DNA from: Shumkonia mesophila | Lineage (GTDB): Bacteria; Pseudomonadota; Alphaproteobacteria; Rhodospirillales; Shumkoniaceae | NCBI RefSeq assembly: GCF_026163695.1 | Contig: NZ_JAOTID010000003.1 | Span: 1 to 64,000, forward strand | Direction of reading: 5' to 3' | Length of the DNA: 64,000 bases | Shown: positions 1 through 11,094 of the stretch, piece by piece | Position numbering within the stretch: position 1 is the stretch's first letter | Layout of the letters: every line of letters starts with the position of its first letter | Notes under the pieces: generated by a model | What the model was told of the DNA's origin: nothing | What the model saw: the letters and a program-made list of their open reading frames with translations, nothing else | The model's database searches: none | Translations under genes and position numbers: made by a program

Positions 1-2
1 CC

Positions 3-515
3 GACTTGCAGGTGTACCTCTACCACATCCCGCCGCAGACGGTGACGGGGATCAGCCTCAAGTTGATCGAGATGCTGTGCAAGGCCTATCCCGATACGGT
101 CGTCGGCCTCAAGGACAGTTCGGGCGACTGGAACAACACCGAGGCGGTGCTCAAGGCGTTCCCCGGCTTCTCGGTGTTCCCCGGCTCCGAACTGTTCCTG
201 TTGCGCGGCCTTCGGGCCGGTGGCGCCGGCTGCATCACGGCGACGGGCAACGCCAACCCGGCGGAGATCCGCAAGGTCTATGACAACTGGCAGAGTGACC
301 GGGCGGACGCCCTGCAGGCGCGTATCGACGCGGTACGCAAGACCATCCAGGCCTACCCGATGGTGCCGGCGCTGAAGCGCATCTGCGCGCACTTCTGGGG
401 CGACGAGGAATGGGCCCGAGTGCGTCCACCCATGGTACCGCTCGACGCCGAGAAGTCGGTCCGCCTGCTCGCCGACCTCAAGACCATCGGCTGGAGACTG
501 CCGGGCGGCATCTGA
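3..515 (+). CDS. DapA/NAL-family aldolase, 3' part only
   Basis: This is the C-terminal 170 residues of a dihydrodipicolinate synthase/N-acetylneuraminate lyase family protein; the 5' half lies outside the window. Visible family marks are the tyrosine motif YHIPPQT near the start and the Schiff-base lysine in VVGLKDSSGD, followed by the strand segment GSELFLL and the loop ITATGNANP. Members are TIM-barrel class I aldolases that condense or cleave pyruvate with an aldehyde. The residues seen are intact, so the enzyme looks active. The true substrate cannot be told from this half. It ends 90 bases before the aminotransferase on the same strand, so the two may be co-transcribed, perhaps in amino acid or keto-acid metabolism. 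Confidence 0.85.
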   Translation, partial: DLQVYLYHIPPQTVTGISLKLIEMLCKAYPDTVVGLKDSSGDWNNTEAVLKAFPGFSVFPGSELFLLRGLRAGGAGCITATGNANPAEIRKVYDNWQSDRADALQARIDAVRKTIQAYPMVPALKRICAHFWGDEEWARVRPPMVPLDAEKSVRLLADLKTIGWRLPGGI

Positions 516-590
516 GGCGGCCGGAAGTTTCGGCGTGAAGATTGGCGTTGCTGCGGCGTGCCGCCGCAGCGAGATCACCCTTACGTTTGA

Positions 591-1808
<1,218 letters not shown>

Positions 1809-1993
1809 TGCCGTCGTTGTGTCGCCCCGGACTGGCATAGAGCCACTGAGTTTGTGACCGTATCTCAATAACTCACAAGGATTAGGCCAGTGGACCGGCT
1901 TCTCTGCTCTGAGATCATGGATCGCAAATTATTTCGCTTTTTTAAGTGACTGATGATCTATGGGAGGTGATGGCTGACACCAGCAATTTAAGA

Positions 1994-2015
1994 TGGTTGC
2001 GAGCCCCCGCAACCA
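1994..2015. repeat. Dispersed palindromic repeat, copy 1
   Basis: A 22-base palindrome with arms TGGTTGC and GCAACCA around an 8-base GAGCCCCC core. The same 22 bases recur exactly at 28976-28997, and a variant lies at 38940-38961. All three copies are intergenic and each sits 12-19 bases before a GC-rich stem-loop. This copy lacks the TTTCGGGACAGT flank shared by the other two. It may be a REP-like element or part of a transcription end signal. Confidence 0.75.
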
Positions 2016-2026
2016 ACCATCCCAAA

Positions 2027-2058
2027 GGCTTAGCAGCAAATCCCTGCTAAGCCTTTTT
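2027..2058 (+). terminator. Rho-independent terminator
   Basis: A perfect 10-bp stem, GGCTTAGCAG (2027-2036) with CTGCTAAGCC (2044-2053), a 7-base loop and five T residues directly after. It ends the plus-strand transcript from aatA. Three A residues before the stem give only a weak T-run on the other strand, for the convergent sugar operon. Confidence 0.9.
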
Positions 2059-2192
2059 ATCGTGTCCGGCAGGTGTCCGGCATGCTCCCGGGGGGGCGCA
2101 TCGTTGCTGGGCGTGGCGGCCATCCAGATTCTCCAGGCCCCGCCGAGGGGACCGGGAATGGCGGCCTAATGCAGGGGACCGGACCTCCGGAA

Positions 2193-3095
2193 TCAGCTTG
2201 CCCTCATGAATCTCATGATTTCGCGAAAGCCGATCAGGTGGATGCCGGCGCCGGCCACCCAGTCCAGGAATGCGGCATCCTGAAACATCCGGAACTCGTC
2301 GGTCCGCCAATGGGCGCGCGGCGGGACGATGGCCTCGATGTCGCCCGGTTGGCAACAGTGGAAGGCCAGGAAGCTGAGGCCCGGCGGCACCGCGGCGACG
2401 AGGCGGCGATAGGCCCCGTCGCTTTCCGTCGACGGCCCGCCGGGGGTCATCGCCACGTGGTCGACGACCGGATTGCCCGCTGCCTCGATGCCGGCGAGCC
2501 TTGCCTCGTAGGCGGCCGGATCGACCGGGCCCATGTTGAGGGCCTCGATATAGCCGCTGGCGCCGCGCGGAAAGAGGACCGGCAGGGCGTAATCGTGGCC
2601 AAGGCGGAGGTAGACGTCGATCAGTTCCGGGGTCAGGGCGGCGCCCATATGGGTGTCGAGGTGGGTGACCTGGATGCCGGCCGCCAGCGCGGTGTCGATC
2701 TGGGCGCGCAGCTCGGCCTCGGCGGCTTCGGCCACGACGTGCTGGCGCAGCATGGGGATGCGTCGCCACATGAAACCATCGCCGTCGATCAGGCCGGAGG
2801 CGCGGGAGACGGTGCTGATCGGCCGCCAGCGGTAATGCTCCCACTCGCTGGTGAGCGTCAGGTGAACCCCGATGTCGAGCGTCGGATCGGCCTCGGCCAT
2901 CGACGCCACCTCGCGGAACCACGGGCAGGGAACCATCACCGAGCCGCAGGTGATGAACCCCTTGCCGGCGAGCGTGGCGAAAGCGGCGTTGGCGCTATGG
3001 CACATGCCAACGTCGTCCTGATGGGCGATGACCAGGCGGGTGTCGTCGCCAAGCCCGAGGGCGCGCGCCAGGGTGCCGGCGGAAGCGCCGGTCAT
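2193..3095 (-). CDS. ChbG/YdjC-family carbohydrate deacetylase
   Basis: A 300-residue protein of the ChbG/HpnK/YdjC family, metal-dependent enzymes that remove N-acetyl groups from sugars or lipid-linked sugars. The metal and catalytic segments are visible: VIAHQDDVGM near residue 25 (family VNADDFG), GVHLTLTSEW near residue 77, and HLDTHMG near residue 127. It is the last gene of a ten-gene minus-strand operon and its ATG overlaps the stop of the preceding gene (ATGA), so translation is probably coupled. In this setting it may act on an acetylated sugar brought in by the operon's ABC importer. The substrate is unknown. Confidence 0.85.
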   Translation of the reverse strand: MTGASAGTLARALGLGDDTRLVIAHQDDVGMCHSANAAFATLAGKGFITCGSVMVPCPWFREVASMAEADPTLDIGVHLTLTSEWEHYRWRPISTVSRASGLIDGDGFMWRRIPMLRQHVVAEAAEAELRAQIDTALAAGIQVTHLDTHMGAALTPELIDVYLRLGHDYALPVLFPRGASGYIEALNMGPVDPAAYEARLAGIEAAGNPVVDHVAMTPGGPSTESDGAYRRLVAAVPPGLSFLAFHCCQPGDIEAIVPPRAHWRTDEFRMFQDAAFLDWVAGAGIHLIGFREIMRFMRAS

Positions 3096-3496
3096 GACGG
3101 CTTTCCCGGCTGGCCGCCGGCCGGTGGCGCCAGCTGAAGCGGATTTTTCACGACGATGTTCTGGCCCTTGAAGTACATGCGGTATTCCGTTTGCTGATAG
3201 GTGCCGACTCCCCGTTTTCCCGCCTCCAGCCAGATGCGGTGGAAGCGATGGCCGGTGAAGGTAAAACGCCCATCAGCGTCGGTCGTCACGCGGTCGCGTG
3301 GCGCCGTGACCAGCAAGGTCCGTTCGGACAGCACGACGGTGGCTCCGGCGACCAGATGGCCGTCGGCATCGACCACCCGCCCCCTGATGATGCCGTCGTC
3401 GTTCATGGCGATGTAGAGGTTCCACGCCAGGGCGACGGCGGCGACGGAGCCGAAGGTCACGATGTAGCGGTTGAGAAGGAACGCCCGCCAGTTCAT
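3092..3496 (-). CDS. Membrane-anchored carboxypeptidase-regulatory-like protein
   Basis: A 134-residue protein with one N-terminal hydrophobic segment (about residues 9-30) that looks like a signal anchor. A single beta-sandwich domain follows, of the carboxypeptidase regulatory-like (transthyretin-like) type, recognised by IIRGRVVDADGHLVAGATVVL and TDADGRFTFTG. Such domains usually bind proteins or sugars outside the cytoplasm. It lies 10 bases after the permease gene and overlaps the deacetylase start by 4 bases, so it is part of the sugar operon. I infer an envelope role next to the importer, possibly substrate capture. No catalytic residues are apparent. Confidence 0.7.
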   Translation of the reverse strand: MNWRAFLLNRYIVTFGSVAAVALAWNLYIAMNDDGIIRGRVVDADGHLVAGATVVLSERTLLVTAPRDRVTTDADGRFTFTGHRFHRIWLEAGKRGVGTYQQTEYRMYFKGQNIVVKNPLQLAPPAGGQPGKPS

Positions 3497-3506
3497 GGCT
3501 TGTCCC

Positions 3507-4319
3507 TCATCCCTTGGCGGCGCCAGACGTCAGCCCGGCGATGAACTGCTTCTGGGCCAGCAGGAAGATGACGAGGCCGGGGACCAGCACCATGATGCAG
3601 AAGGCGTAAAGCGCCCCCGTGGAGTCCTCGACCACGGTAAGGAAGCGGGCCAGGCCGAGCGGCAGAGTCTGCATGTCGTTGTCGCGGATGATGATCAGCG
3701 GCCACAGGAAGTTGTTCCACGACCAGATGAAGGCCAGGATGATGTTGGTGGCGATCGCCGACTGCGACAGCGGCACCATGATCCGAAAGATGATCATCCA
3801 GTCCGGCACCCCGTCGATGCGCGCCGCGTCGATCAGCGATTTCGGAATGGCGTCGAAGCTGGCCTTGAACACGAAGATGCAGACGATGGTGGAACAGAGC
3901 GGCAACGCCATGCCCAGGTGGCTGTTCAAGAGCCCGATCTCCTTGGTGATCAGGTAGGCCGGGATGATCGTCACCTGGAAGGGGATCATCATGCAGCTCA
4001 AAAACAGCATGATGATGGCGCCCTTGCCCATGAACTCGCGGGTGAGCGCGAAGCCGGCCATGGCGTTGAGCACGACGTTGGCGACCACCACGATGATCGA
4101 GACGATGACGCTGTTGACCAGGTAGCGGAAGAACGGGATCGAGTACCACACGTCGACGTAATAGAAGAGGTGCGGGTTCTCAGGGATCAGGGCCGGCGGG
4201 TAGGCGAAGATGTTCTCCCCCGTCAGGCTGGTTTTCAGGACCCAGTAGAAGGGCACCATCATGGCCGCGCAGATGATGCCGAGACCCAGATGGATCACCC
4301 ATTTCGGGAAGCGGTTCAT
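3507..4319 (-). CDS. CUT1 sugar ABC permease, MalG/UgpE type
   Basis: A 270-residue inner-membrane permease of the carbohydrate uptake transporter-1 family. Six hydrophobic segments are visible, the first at about residues 10-30. The cytoplasmic EAA loop reads DAARIDGVPDWMIIFRIMVPL and is the contact site for the ATPase. It pairs with the permease encoded 10 bases upstream, with the binding protein at 5326-6579 and with the ATPase at 8617-9717. The substrate is inferred from neighbours to be a modified hexose or its glycoside. Confidence 0.93.
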   Translation of the reverse strand: MNRFPKWVIHLGLGIICAAMMVPFYWVLKTSLTGENIFAYPPALIPENPHLFYYVDVWYSIPFFRYLVNSVIVSIIVVVANVVLNAMAGFALTREFMGKGAIIMLFLSCMMIPFQVTIIPAYLITKEIGLLNSHLGMALPLCSTIVCIFVFKASFDAIPKSLIDAARIDGVPDWMIIFRIMVPLSQSAIATNIILAFIWSWNNFLWPLIIIRDNDMQTLPLGLARFLTVVEDSTGALYAFCIMVLVPGLVIFLLAQKQFIAGLTSGAAKG

Positions 4320-4329
4320 GGGGCCTCCT

Positions 4330-5235
<906 letters not shown>

Positions 5236-5325
5236 TTTCCCATTTCCTAGACTGGCGCCGAAGGCGGGAAGAGTGCCGGGACGCCCGGCACTCGCCCGCT
5301 TCGGCTCGACGCTTGCGCCGTCATC

Positions 5326-6579
5326 TCAGCGACGAGTGAGGACGCGGTTGACCTTCTTCTCGGCCTCGTCGAGCGCTTCCTTGGCGCTCTTGTCGCCCAA
5401 CAGGGCCGCCTGCAGCTCGGGGTAGAAAGCTTCCTTGACCTGGGCGTCCTTGGCGATCGGCCAGTTGCCGGTCAGCTTGTCCAGGTGTTTCAACTGTGTT
5501 TCCAGCACCGGAACGACGACCGGGATCTTCTCGGCGAAATACTTCATCAGCCGACTGTTCGCGGCCTTGTCGCCGGTCAGGTTGTTGGAGCCGGTTCCAA
5601 AGACGTAGGCGCCGTCGCCGCTGCTGATCATCTTGACGAATTCCCACGCCTCCTCGGGGTGCTTGGTGCCCTTGGAGATGAGGAACGCGTGCGAGTTGGG
5701 CGTCGACCATCTGCCGGGGAAATCGGCGGCGCCGACGGTGTCCTCGTTGACCCACGGGCCCTTGCTCTTGAACCACAGGTAGGCGGGGGCGTGGGCATTC
5801 AGCATGCCGATGGTGCCGGCGGCGAATGCCCCGTTCGGTTCGACCCAGCGGCCGGTCCAGCTGATCTTGTTGATGACGCCGTCCTTGGTCGCCTTGGCCA
5901 GCTTTTCGACCAGGGCCACGGCCTTGGGCGTGTTGAAGGCGGCCTTCTTGAGGTCGGGGGTGAGAAGGTCGATGCCGTTCTCGGCGAAGAGCGGCCAATA
6001 GAGCCAGTCGAAGTTGAGCGTCATGAAGCCCGACTTCTCGCCCTTGGTCATCTTGGCCGCGTAATCCATCAGCTGGTCGAAGGTGGCGGGCGGATTGGTC
6101 AGCCCGGCCTCCTTGAACATCAGCTTGTTGTAGAACAGCAGGGTCTTGGAGATGTAGAAGGGCACGCCGTAGTTCTTGCCCTCGAACACCCAGCCGTTCA
6201 CGACCTCGGGATAGAGGCCGTCGGTGAAGGCCTTGTCGCGCTTCAGATAGGGGGTGAGGTCGAGCAATCCGCCCTGGGAGGCGTATTCCAGCCATAGGCC
6301 GCCCTGCACGTCGATGATGTCCGGCGCGGTTCCCGCGACCACCTGGGTCTGATAGAAGGTGCTGAATTCGGTGCCCTTCTTGTCCAGCCATTCGACGGTG
6401 ACGTCGGGATGGGTCTTCTTGAACATTTCCTTCCACTGGTTCATCCCCTCCTCGAAGTAGGGAATGTTCCAGGTCAGGATCGAAATCTTCTTCTGGGCCT
6501 GGGCCGCCGTCGTCCCAAGGCCGAGTGCCATGGCGAACGCGGCGCCGATGGCGATCGGTGTCATGCGTTTCAGGGTCAT
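5326..6579 (-). CDS. CUT1 extracellular sugar-binding protein (SBP family 1)
   Basis: A 417-residue periplasmic binding protein with a clear signal peptide (basic MTLKRM, hydrophobic core, cleavage near AQA-QKK at about residue 29). The mature part begins KISILTWNIPYFEEGMNQWKEMF, typical of family 1 solute-binding proteins. Segments such as VVAGTAPDIIDVQGG, MLNAHAPAYL and WEFVKMISSGDGAYVFGTG match the fold. It delivers substrate to the two permeases that follow. The ligand is not readable from the sequence. The neighbouring kinase and aldolase suggest a sulfoquinovose-like or amino hexose glycoside. Confidence 0.93.
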   Translation of the reverse strand: MTLKRMTPIAIGAAFAMALGLGTTAAQAQKKISILTWNIPYFEEGMNQWKEMFKKTHPDVTVEWLDKKGTEFSTFYQTQVVAGTAPDIIDVQGGLWLEYASQGGLLDLTPYLKRDKAFTDGLYPEVVNGWVFEGKNYGVPFYISKTLLFYNKLMFKEAGLTNPPATFDQLMDYAAKMTKGEKSGFMTLNFDWLYWPLFAENGIDLLTPDLKKAAFNTPKAVALVEKLAKATKDGVINKISWTGRWVEPNGAFAAGTIGMLNAHAPAYLWFKSKGPWVNEDTVGAADFPGRWSTPNSHAFLISKGTKHPEEAWEFVKMISSGDGAYVFGTGSNNLTGDKAANSRLMKYFAEKIPVVVPVLETQLKHLDKLTGNWPIAKDAQVKEAFYPELQAALLGDKSAKEALDEAEKKVNRVLTRR

Positions 6580-6672
6580 GGTGTCCTCTCCTGTTTCTGT
6601 CTTCTTCGACCCGGCCGGGAATTCGGCGGGCCGTCTTCTTTTCGTTGGCGGGCACGATGCCGCGGAGGGCCT

Positions 6673-7695
6673 TCAGTAGGCCAAGGCCAGTTCCGTTCCC
6701 TCCATCAGAGACCGCTCCGCTTCGAGGCAGACGATGATGCGCTTGCGGGCCTCCTCGCCCGGGACGATCGGCTTCCGCTCGCGGAAGGCCGTTACCGCCC
6801 GCCTCAGTTCCTCCTCCAGTTCGAATAGTTCACCGGACGGGGCAACCTTCAGGGTTTCGCACGCTTTCCGGCCCCTGCGCTGGACCTTGATCTCGAACGC
6901 CGGTTCGCGGGTCCGGTCCATGGTGCCGGACCACCAGGTGCGGATGGAGCCCTCGGTGCCGACGATTTCCATGACGTGATGGTGCTCGAAGCCGGCGAGC
7001 GTCTGGGTGACGACGGCATAAAGCGCGCCCGGCCAGCGGACGATGCTGGTGAAGTTGTCGCTCATGCCGGCGTCGCGGCTTTTCGAACTGCCGATCGAGA
7101 GCACCGAAACCGGATCGCCCCAGGCCTCGAAGTACCACATCAGGGAATCGAAGAAGTGGACGGGCTCCTCCAGCGTCCACGAGCCGACCTTTCCAGGTTC
7201 GTAGCGCCAGGACCCGCTGCCGGGGCGATAGGGAAAGCGGAACAGGCTGACGTTGGCGTAAAGCGGCGTGCCGATGTCGCCCGCTTCGATGATTGTCTTC
7301 AAGGCGCCCCACTGGCTGGACAGCCGGAACTCGTGGCCAATGGTCAGCACGCGGCCGTTCCGCCTCGCCGCCGCGATCAGGTGGTCGCATTCAGCCACCG
7401 TGAGCGCCATCGGCTTTTCAAGCAGCACGTCCTTGCCGGCGTCCAGCGCGGCGGTGCCGATCTCGCAATGCAGATGGTTGGGGACGACCACGTCGACGGC
7501 GTCGATGTCGGATTGGGCCAGCAACTGGCGATAGTCGGTGTAGAGGGGAACATCGGGGTGGGCTTCCCGGGCAGCCGCGGCGGAGGCACCGTCCCCGCAG
7601 GCGATGGCGGCCAGTTCGGCGCCCGGCGCGCCCTTGATGGCCGCCGCATGATGCCGTCCCCACAGTCCATATCCGATCAGCCCGAAACGTACCAT
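6673..7695 (-). CDS. Gfo/Idh/MocA-family NAD(P)-dependent oxidoreductase
   Basis: A 340-residue two-domain protein. The N-terminal Rossmann fold carries GLIGYGLWG (GxGxxG) at residues 5-13 and the family lysine in LLEKPMALT near residue 95. The C-terminal alpha/beta domain has HFFDSLMWYFEAWG, where the histidine/aspartate pair is typical of the active site. Members oxidise or reduce sugars and inositols. Some (GH4/GH109/GH188-like mechanisms) use a tightly bound NAD+ to hydrolyse glycosides. Because it sits with a YihV-like kinase, a LacD/YihT-like aldolase and an isomerase, a glycosidase role of the NAD-dependent sulfoquinovosidase kind is worth considering, but simple dehydrogenase activity is equally possible. 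Confidence 0.88.
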   Translation of the reverse strand: MVRFGLIGYGLWGRHHAAAIKGAPGAELAAIACGDGASAAAAREAHPDVPLYTDYRQLLAQSDIDAVDVVVPNHLHCEIGTAALDAGKDVLLEKPMALTVAECDHLIAAARRNGRVLTIGHEFRLSSQWGALKTIIEAGDIGTPLYANVSLFRFPYRPGSGSWRYEPGKVGSWTLEEPVHFFDSLMWYFEAWGDPVSVLSIGSSKSRDAGMSDNFTSIVRWPGALYAVVTQTLAGFEHHHVMEIVGTEGSIRTWWSGTMDRTREPAFEIKVQRRGRKACETLKVAPSGELFELEEELRRAVTAFRERKPIVPGEEARKRIIVCLEAERSLMEGTELALAY

Positions 7696-7757
7696 CCAGG
7701 TGCTTCCTCCTTGCGGGGCGATCGACGGTTCAGAAAACGCGGTTTTCTTCTCTCTCT

Positions 7758-8609
7758 TCAGCGCAACTGCGGTTCGGGCAGTTCCGCGACGAAATCGGCG
7801 ACGACGAAACGGACGTCGGCGTGGCCCTGCAGCAGCGACGCCGGAACCGATGCGGTGACCGGACCGTGCAGGATCTTGCGCACGATGGCAGATTGCCAGA
7901 ACCGGTTCATGTAGATGCGGACCTTGCGGCTTTGCAGGATCTCCTGCATGCCGACCGTCACCGCCAGGGCGGGGATGCGCTCGACGTTGCCGCGCGACGT
8001 GGTGATGGAATTGATCAGGCGGGTTTCCCGCGACAGCGTGACGACGCGGGTGGGCAGGGCGGCGAACGCTTCGGGCGAACAGGCCTCCCCAGGCTCGGGC
8101 GGATCGTTGAAGGCGACATGGCCGGTGATGCCGATGCCGCCGAAACAGACGTCGGTGCCGCCGTGGCGCGCGATCAGGCGAGGGGTCGCCGCGACATCCC
8201 GCGGGTTGGGGAAATGCCGTTGTTCAAGCGGCGGCGCCAGGTCCGGGCGCAGCCGGCCGTAGAAATGCGCATCCATGTGCCGGCGGAAGCTCAAGGGGTC
8301 GTCGGCGGCGATCCAGCCCCGGCCGTCGGCGGTAAGATACTCATCCATGTTGATGACGACGAGATCGGCGAGGCTGATGCCCTCGGCGTTGCAGCGATCG
8401 GCCACCATTTCGTACTGGCCGACCGGCCCGACCGGCAGGATGAAGACGACCTTGTCGCGGCCCCGCCCTTTGGCAGCGGCGTATTCGGCCAGCAGGTCCT
8501 CGGCGAAGCGGCCGATGACGGCCGCGTCGTCGGCCACGATCTCGACTGGGATCCTGGCCCCCTCGGCGAGGCGTTCCTTGGCAATGGTCAGGGGATTTGC
8601 CGTGTCCAT
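7758..8609 (-). CDS. NagB-like glucosamine-6-phosphate deaminase/isomerase family
   Basis: A 283-residue protein of the NagB/RpiA/6-phosphogluconolactonase fold. NagB-type segments are present: VINMDEYL near residue 85, GGIGITGHVAFNDPP near residue 155 (NagB GGVGxDGHIAFNEP), and a late AVTVGMQEIL. NagB converts glucosamine-6-phosphate to fructose-6-phosphate and ammonia, with an internal aldose-ketose isomerisation. The frame is open about 100 codons further upstream, but that part only mirrors the ATPase gene. The ATG at 8609, 7 bases after the ATPase stop, gives a full family-length protein. Its presence argues for an amino sugar, or for an aldose-ketose step on an unusual phosphosugar. Confidence 0.85.
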   Translation of the reverse strand: MDTANPLTIAKERLAEGARIPVEIVADDAAVIGRFAEDLLAEYAAAKGRGRDKVVFILPVGPVGQYEMVADRCNAEGISLADLVVINMDEYLTADGRGWIAADDPLSFRRHMDAHFYGRLRPDLAPPLEQRHFPNPRDVAATPRLIARHGGTDVCFGGIGITGHVAFNDPPEPGEACSPEAFAALPTRVVTLSRETRLINSITTSRGNVERIPALAVTVGMQEILQSRKVRIYMNRFWQSAIVRKILHGPVTASVPASLLQGHADVRFVVADFVAELPEPQLR

Positions 8610-8616
8610 TCCCGCC

Positions 8617-9717
8617 TCACAGCACCTGTTCGGTGGCGGCATCGAAGAGGTGCATCTTGCCCATGTCGATGACCAGGGGCAGCTTGTCGCCGCGCTTGAG
8701 GCCGACCAGCGGCGGCATGCGGGCCACCACCTCGGTTCCCGCCAGATCGAAGAAGAAAAGGGTGTCCGAGCCCAGCGGCTCGATGACGCCGATGGAGGGC
8801 GCGATGCGGGTCGCGGCGCCGCCGGCGCCTGGCGTGTCGTCCTGGCGGAAGACCTCGGGGCGCAGCCCCAGAACGAGATCGCGGTCCTTGCAGGCGCCGT
8901 ATCGTTCGGCATGGTGGGCGGGAATGAGGAGCGCGGTGCCGTCCTTCAGCGTCAGGCTCAATCCCCGTGGCCCTTCGGCCAGCCGGCAGGCGATGAAATT
9001 CATCGTCGGGGCGCCGATGAAGCCGGCGACGAAGATCGAGTTGGGGCGGTTGTAGACTTCGTCCGGAGAGCCGATCTGGCGGACGTAACCGTCGCGCATG
9101 ACGACGATGCGCTCGGCCAGGGTCATGGCCTCGACCTGGTCATGGGTCACATAGATCACCGTCGTCTTGACCGTCTCGTGCAGCTTCTTGATCTCGGTGC
9201 GCATCTGGGTGCGCAGCTTGGCATCGAGGTTGGACAGCGGTTCGTCGAACAGGAAGACGTTGGGCCGCCTGACGATGGCTCGGCCCATGGCGACGCGCTG
9301 GCGCTGGCCGCCGGAAAGCTGGCGCGGCTTGCGCTCCAGAAACTCGGTAATGTTAAGAATCCGGGCCGCCGATTCGACCCGCTCGCGGATCTCGGCGGCC
9401 GGCAGCTTCTGCATCTCCAGGCCGAACGACATATTCTTGTAGACCGTCAGGTGGGGGTAGAGCGCGTAGTCCTGGAACACCATGGCGATGTCCCGGTCCT
9501 TCGGCGCCAGCTCGTTGATCACCTTCTCGCCGATGACGATCTCGCCCGAGGTGATGTCCTCGAGGCCGGCGATCATCCGCAGCACGGTGCTCTTGCCGCA
9601 TCCCGACGGGCCGACCAGCACGACGAACTCGTTGTGCCGGACCACCAGATCGATGCCGTGGACGACTTCGACGTCGCCGAAGCGCTTGGCGACCTTGCGA
9701 AGCTCTACGCCCGCCAT
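8617..9717 (-). CDS. CUT1 sugar ABC ATPase, UgpC/MsmX type
   Basis: A 366-residue ATPase that powers sugar import at the inner membrane. The Walker [10 protein letters not shown] is at residues 36-44, the Q-loop at Q82, the signature LSGGQRQR near residue 134 and the Walker [16 protein letters not shown] after it. The C-terminal half is the TOBE/MalK-type regulatory domain. An AGGAG lies 6-10 bases before the ATG. It sits between the isomerase and NagB-like genes rather than next to the permeases, but no other ATPase is present in this operon. Confidence 0.95.
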   Translation of the reverse strand: MAGVELRKVAKRFGDVEVVHGIDLVVRHNEFVVLVGPSGCGKSTVLRMIAGLEDITSGEIVIGEKVINELAPKDRDIAMVFQDYALYPHLTVYKNMSFGLEMQKLPAAEIRERVESAARILNITEFLERKPRQLSGGQRQRVAMGRAIVRRPNVFLFDEPLSNLDAKLRTQMRTEIKKLHETVKTTVIYVTHDQVEAMTLAERIVVMRDGYVRQIGSPDEVYNRPNSIFVAGFIGAPTMNFIACRLAEGPRGLSLTLKDGTALLIPAHHAERYGACKDRDLVLGLRPEVFRQDDTPGAGGAATRIAPSIGVIEPLGSDTLFFFDLAGTEVVARMPPLVGLKRGDKLPLVIDMGKMHLFDAATEQVL

Positions 9718-9747
9718 CCGCTCCTGCTCCCCTACCTCCCGTTCCGG

Positions 9748-11094
9748 CTAGGTCAGCTCCAGGGCCGGAATGTCCAGCATCCGCGCCAGCCGGCGCAGGG
9801 CCGGCCGGTGATCGCCATAGGCCAAGGACATATGGTGTTCCAGCCCTTCGCCGATAACGGCATCCATGACTTGGCGGGCCGGCCGGTCGAACCGCACCAC
9901 GCCCGACGTCCCCGAGAAGCTGATCGGGCGCTTCAACACCTCGCCGCCGCCGACCACCAGGCGGAGCTGGTTCTTCGACTGGCTGAGGCGGGCCAGGGTG
10001 ATGCGCCCGGGCTTGAAGGCGAATTCATAAAGCAGCGGCAGCCGGCGGTTGGAATGGACGGTCGCCCGCCTCGGGCCATCCAGGTCGGCCATCGACACCG
10101 GGGCCTGCCCGCAATGCCAGAACACAGCCGTGTCGTCGGTGGCGTCGACGTCGACCAGGTCCGAGTTGAAGGCGGGCGCGTCGGAAAGCCAACGCAGGAT
10201 AAGGGTCGAGAGGGTGCCCAGGACGTCGGCCTCGCAGCCGCAGGGCGTGCCGTCCTCGCCCATCATGCCCATGGGGCCGCAGGCCGCGCCGCCCAGCTCG
10301 GTGAAGAATTCCGGCCAGCAGCGCACGGCGAGGCCGGCGAACTTTCCCTCATCGGCGGTGCGCCGCAGGGCCGCGTACACACGGAGGCTCTTGGCCAGGG
10401 CGTCCTGGTCGAGGCCGTCGAGGCCGTCGATTTCCGAGGCGACGCGGTCGCGAATCGCCTGGATGTCGGTATCGGTCACTTCGCGGGCGCGCCCGAAGAA
10501 GGCCGCGAGGTCGATCGGTTCCACCGCCACGCCGAAGAGGGATTTGAGCGAGGCCGCATCGTACCGGCAGGAATCGAAGCCGGCGGGATGCAGGCCGATG
10601 ACGCCGATGCGCGTATCGGCCAGCTTGCGCCGCACGGCGCCGGCCCTGGCCGCGGCGTCGATCTCGGCAAGGGCGGCGGGGTCGTCGGGCTCGGCGTTGA
10701 CATAGTCGTAGGGGCGGCCGGCTCGGCCCAGGGCATGGGCCGCCAGGTTGACGCCACAGATGGCGTTGAGGCGCAGGCGACCGCCGGTGCGGGGTTCGGG
10801 GAACGACCACAGGAAGAGGGGCGCGTCGATGGCCTCGGCCAGCGCCACCGTCATGGTGGCGTCGGTGAAGGTTGCCTGGAGGACGAGCAGAAGATCTAGC
10901 GGCCCGCGCGTCAACTCGGCCAAGCGGCCCCGGACGGCATCGGCGTCGAACAGCAGGTCGGGTGCGCCGACGAACTCGGCCTCCAGCCCCTGCAGCCGGC
11001 GCCAGGCGCGCTCTACCATTTCCTGGGCGAAGACAGTATCGAACTGGGGCCTGGCCAGGACGACGAGCCCGATGCGGGGGGTGAGCAGGGTCAT
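9748..11094 (-). CDS. L-fucose/L-arabinose isomerase-like protein
   Basis: A 448-residue protein of the L-fucose isomerase-like superfamily. N-terminal nucleotide-fold strands (GLVVLARPQFDT), a metal-site segment CGCEADVLGTLS near residue 305 and FWHCGQAP near residue 345 fit the metal-dependent aldose-ketose isomerases. Its ATG overlaps the stop of the aldolase gene (ATGA), tying the two steps together. Isomerase, kinase (13330-14226) and aldolase make a complete isomerise-phosphorylate-cleave route. In some sulfo-EMP pathways the sulfoquinovose isomerase belongs to this superfamily rather than to YihS. The substrate assignment here is inference from context. Confidence 0.8.
   Translation of the reverse strand: MTLLTPRIGLVVLARPQFDTVFAQEMVERAWRRLQGLEAEFVGAPDLLFDADAVRGRLAELTRGPLDLLLVLQATFTDATMTVALAEAIDAPLFLWSFPEPRTGGRLRLNAICGVNLAAHALGRAGRPYDYVNAEPDDPAALAEIDAAARAGAVRRKLADTRIGVIGLHPAGFDSCRYDAASLKSLFGVAVEPIDLAAFFGRAREVTDTDIQAIRDRVASEIDGLDGLDQDALAKSLRVYAALRRTADEGKFAGLAVRCWPEFFTELGGAACGPMGMMGEDGTPCGCEADVLGTLSTLILRWLSDAPAFNSDLVDVDATDDTAVFWHCGQAPVSMADLDGPRRATVHSNRRLPLLYEFAFKPGRITLARLSQSKNQLRLVVGGGEVLKRPISFSGTSGVVRFDRPARQVMDAVIGEGLEHHMSLAYGDHRPALRRLARMLDIPALELT

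Larger units (their letters stand above)
1809..2192. other. Convergent intergenic region with repeat and terminator
   Basis: A 384-base gap between aatA and the convergent deacetylase gene. It is more AT-rich than its surroundings up to about 1990. It then holds a short palindromic repeat (1994-2015) and a perfect Rho-independent terminator (2027-2058). No convincing coding frame is seen; frames that cross it read into the 3' end of the deacetylase gene. Confidence 0.7.

Noticed and set aside
1994-2015. tRNA or attachment-site remnant
   Set aside because: The palindrome has no cloverleaf around it and no integrase or tRNA gene is near any of the three copies.
7758-8912. Longer NagB-like protein with about 100 additional N-terminal residues
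   Set aside because: The additional part is out of frame over the ATPase gene and has no family similarity; ATG 8609 gives the normal family length.
8275-10899. 874-codon open frame on the plus strand
   Set aside because: It is antisense to the NagB-like, ATPase and isomerase genes, which have full conserved motifs.
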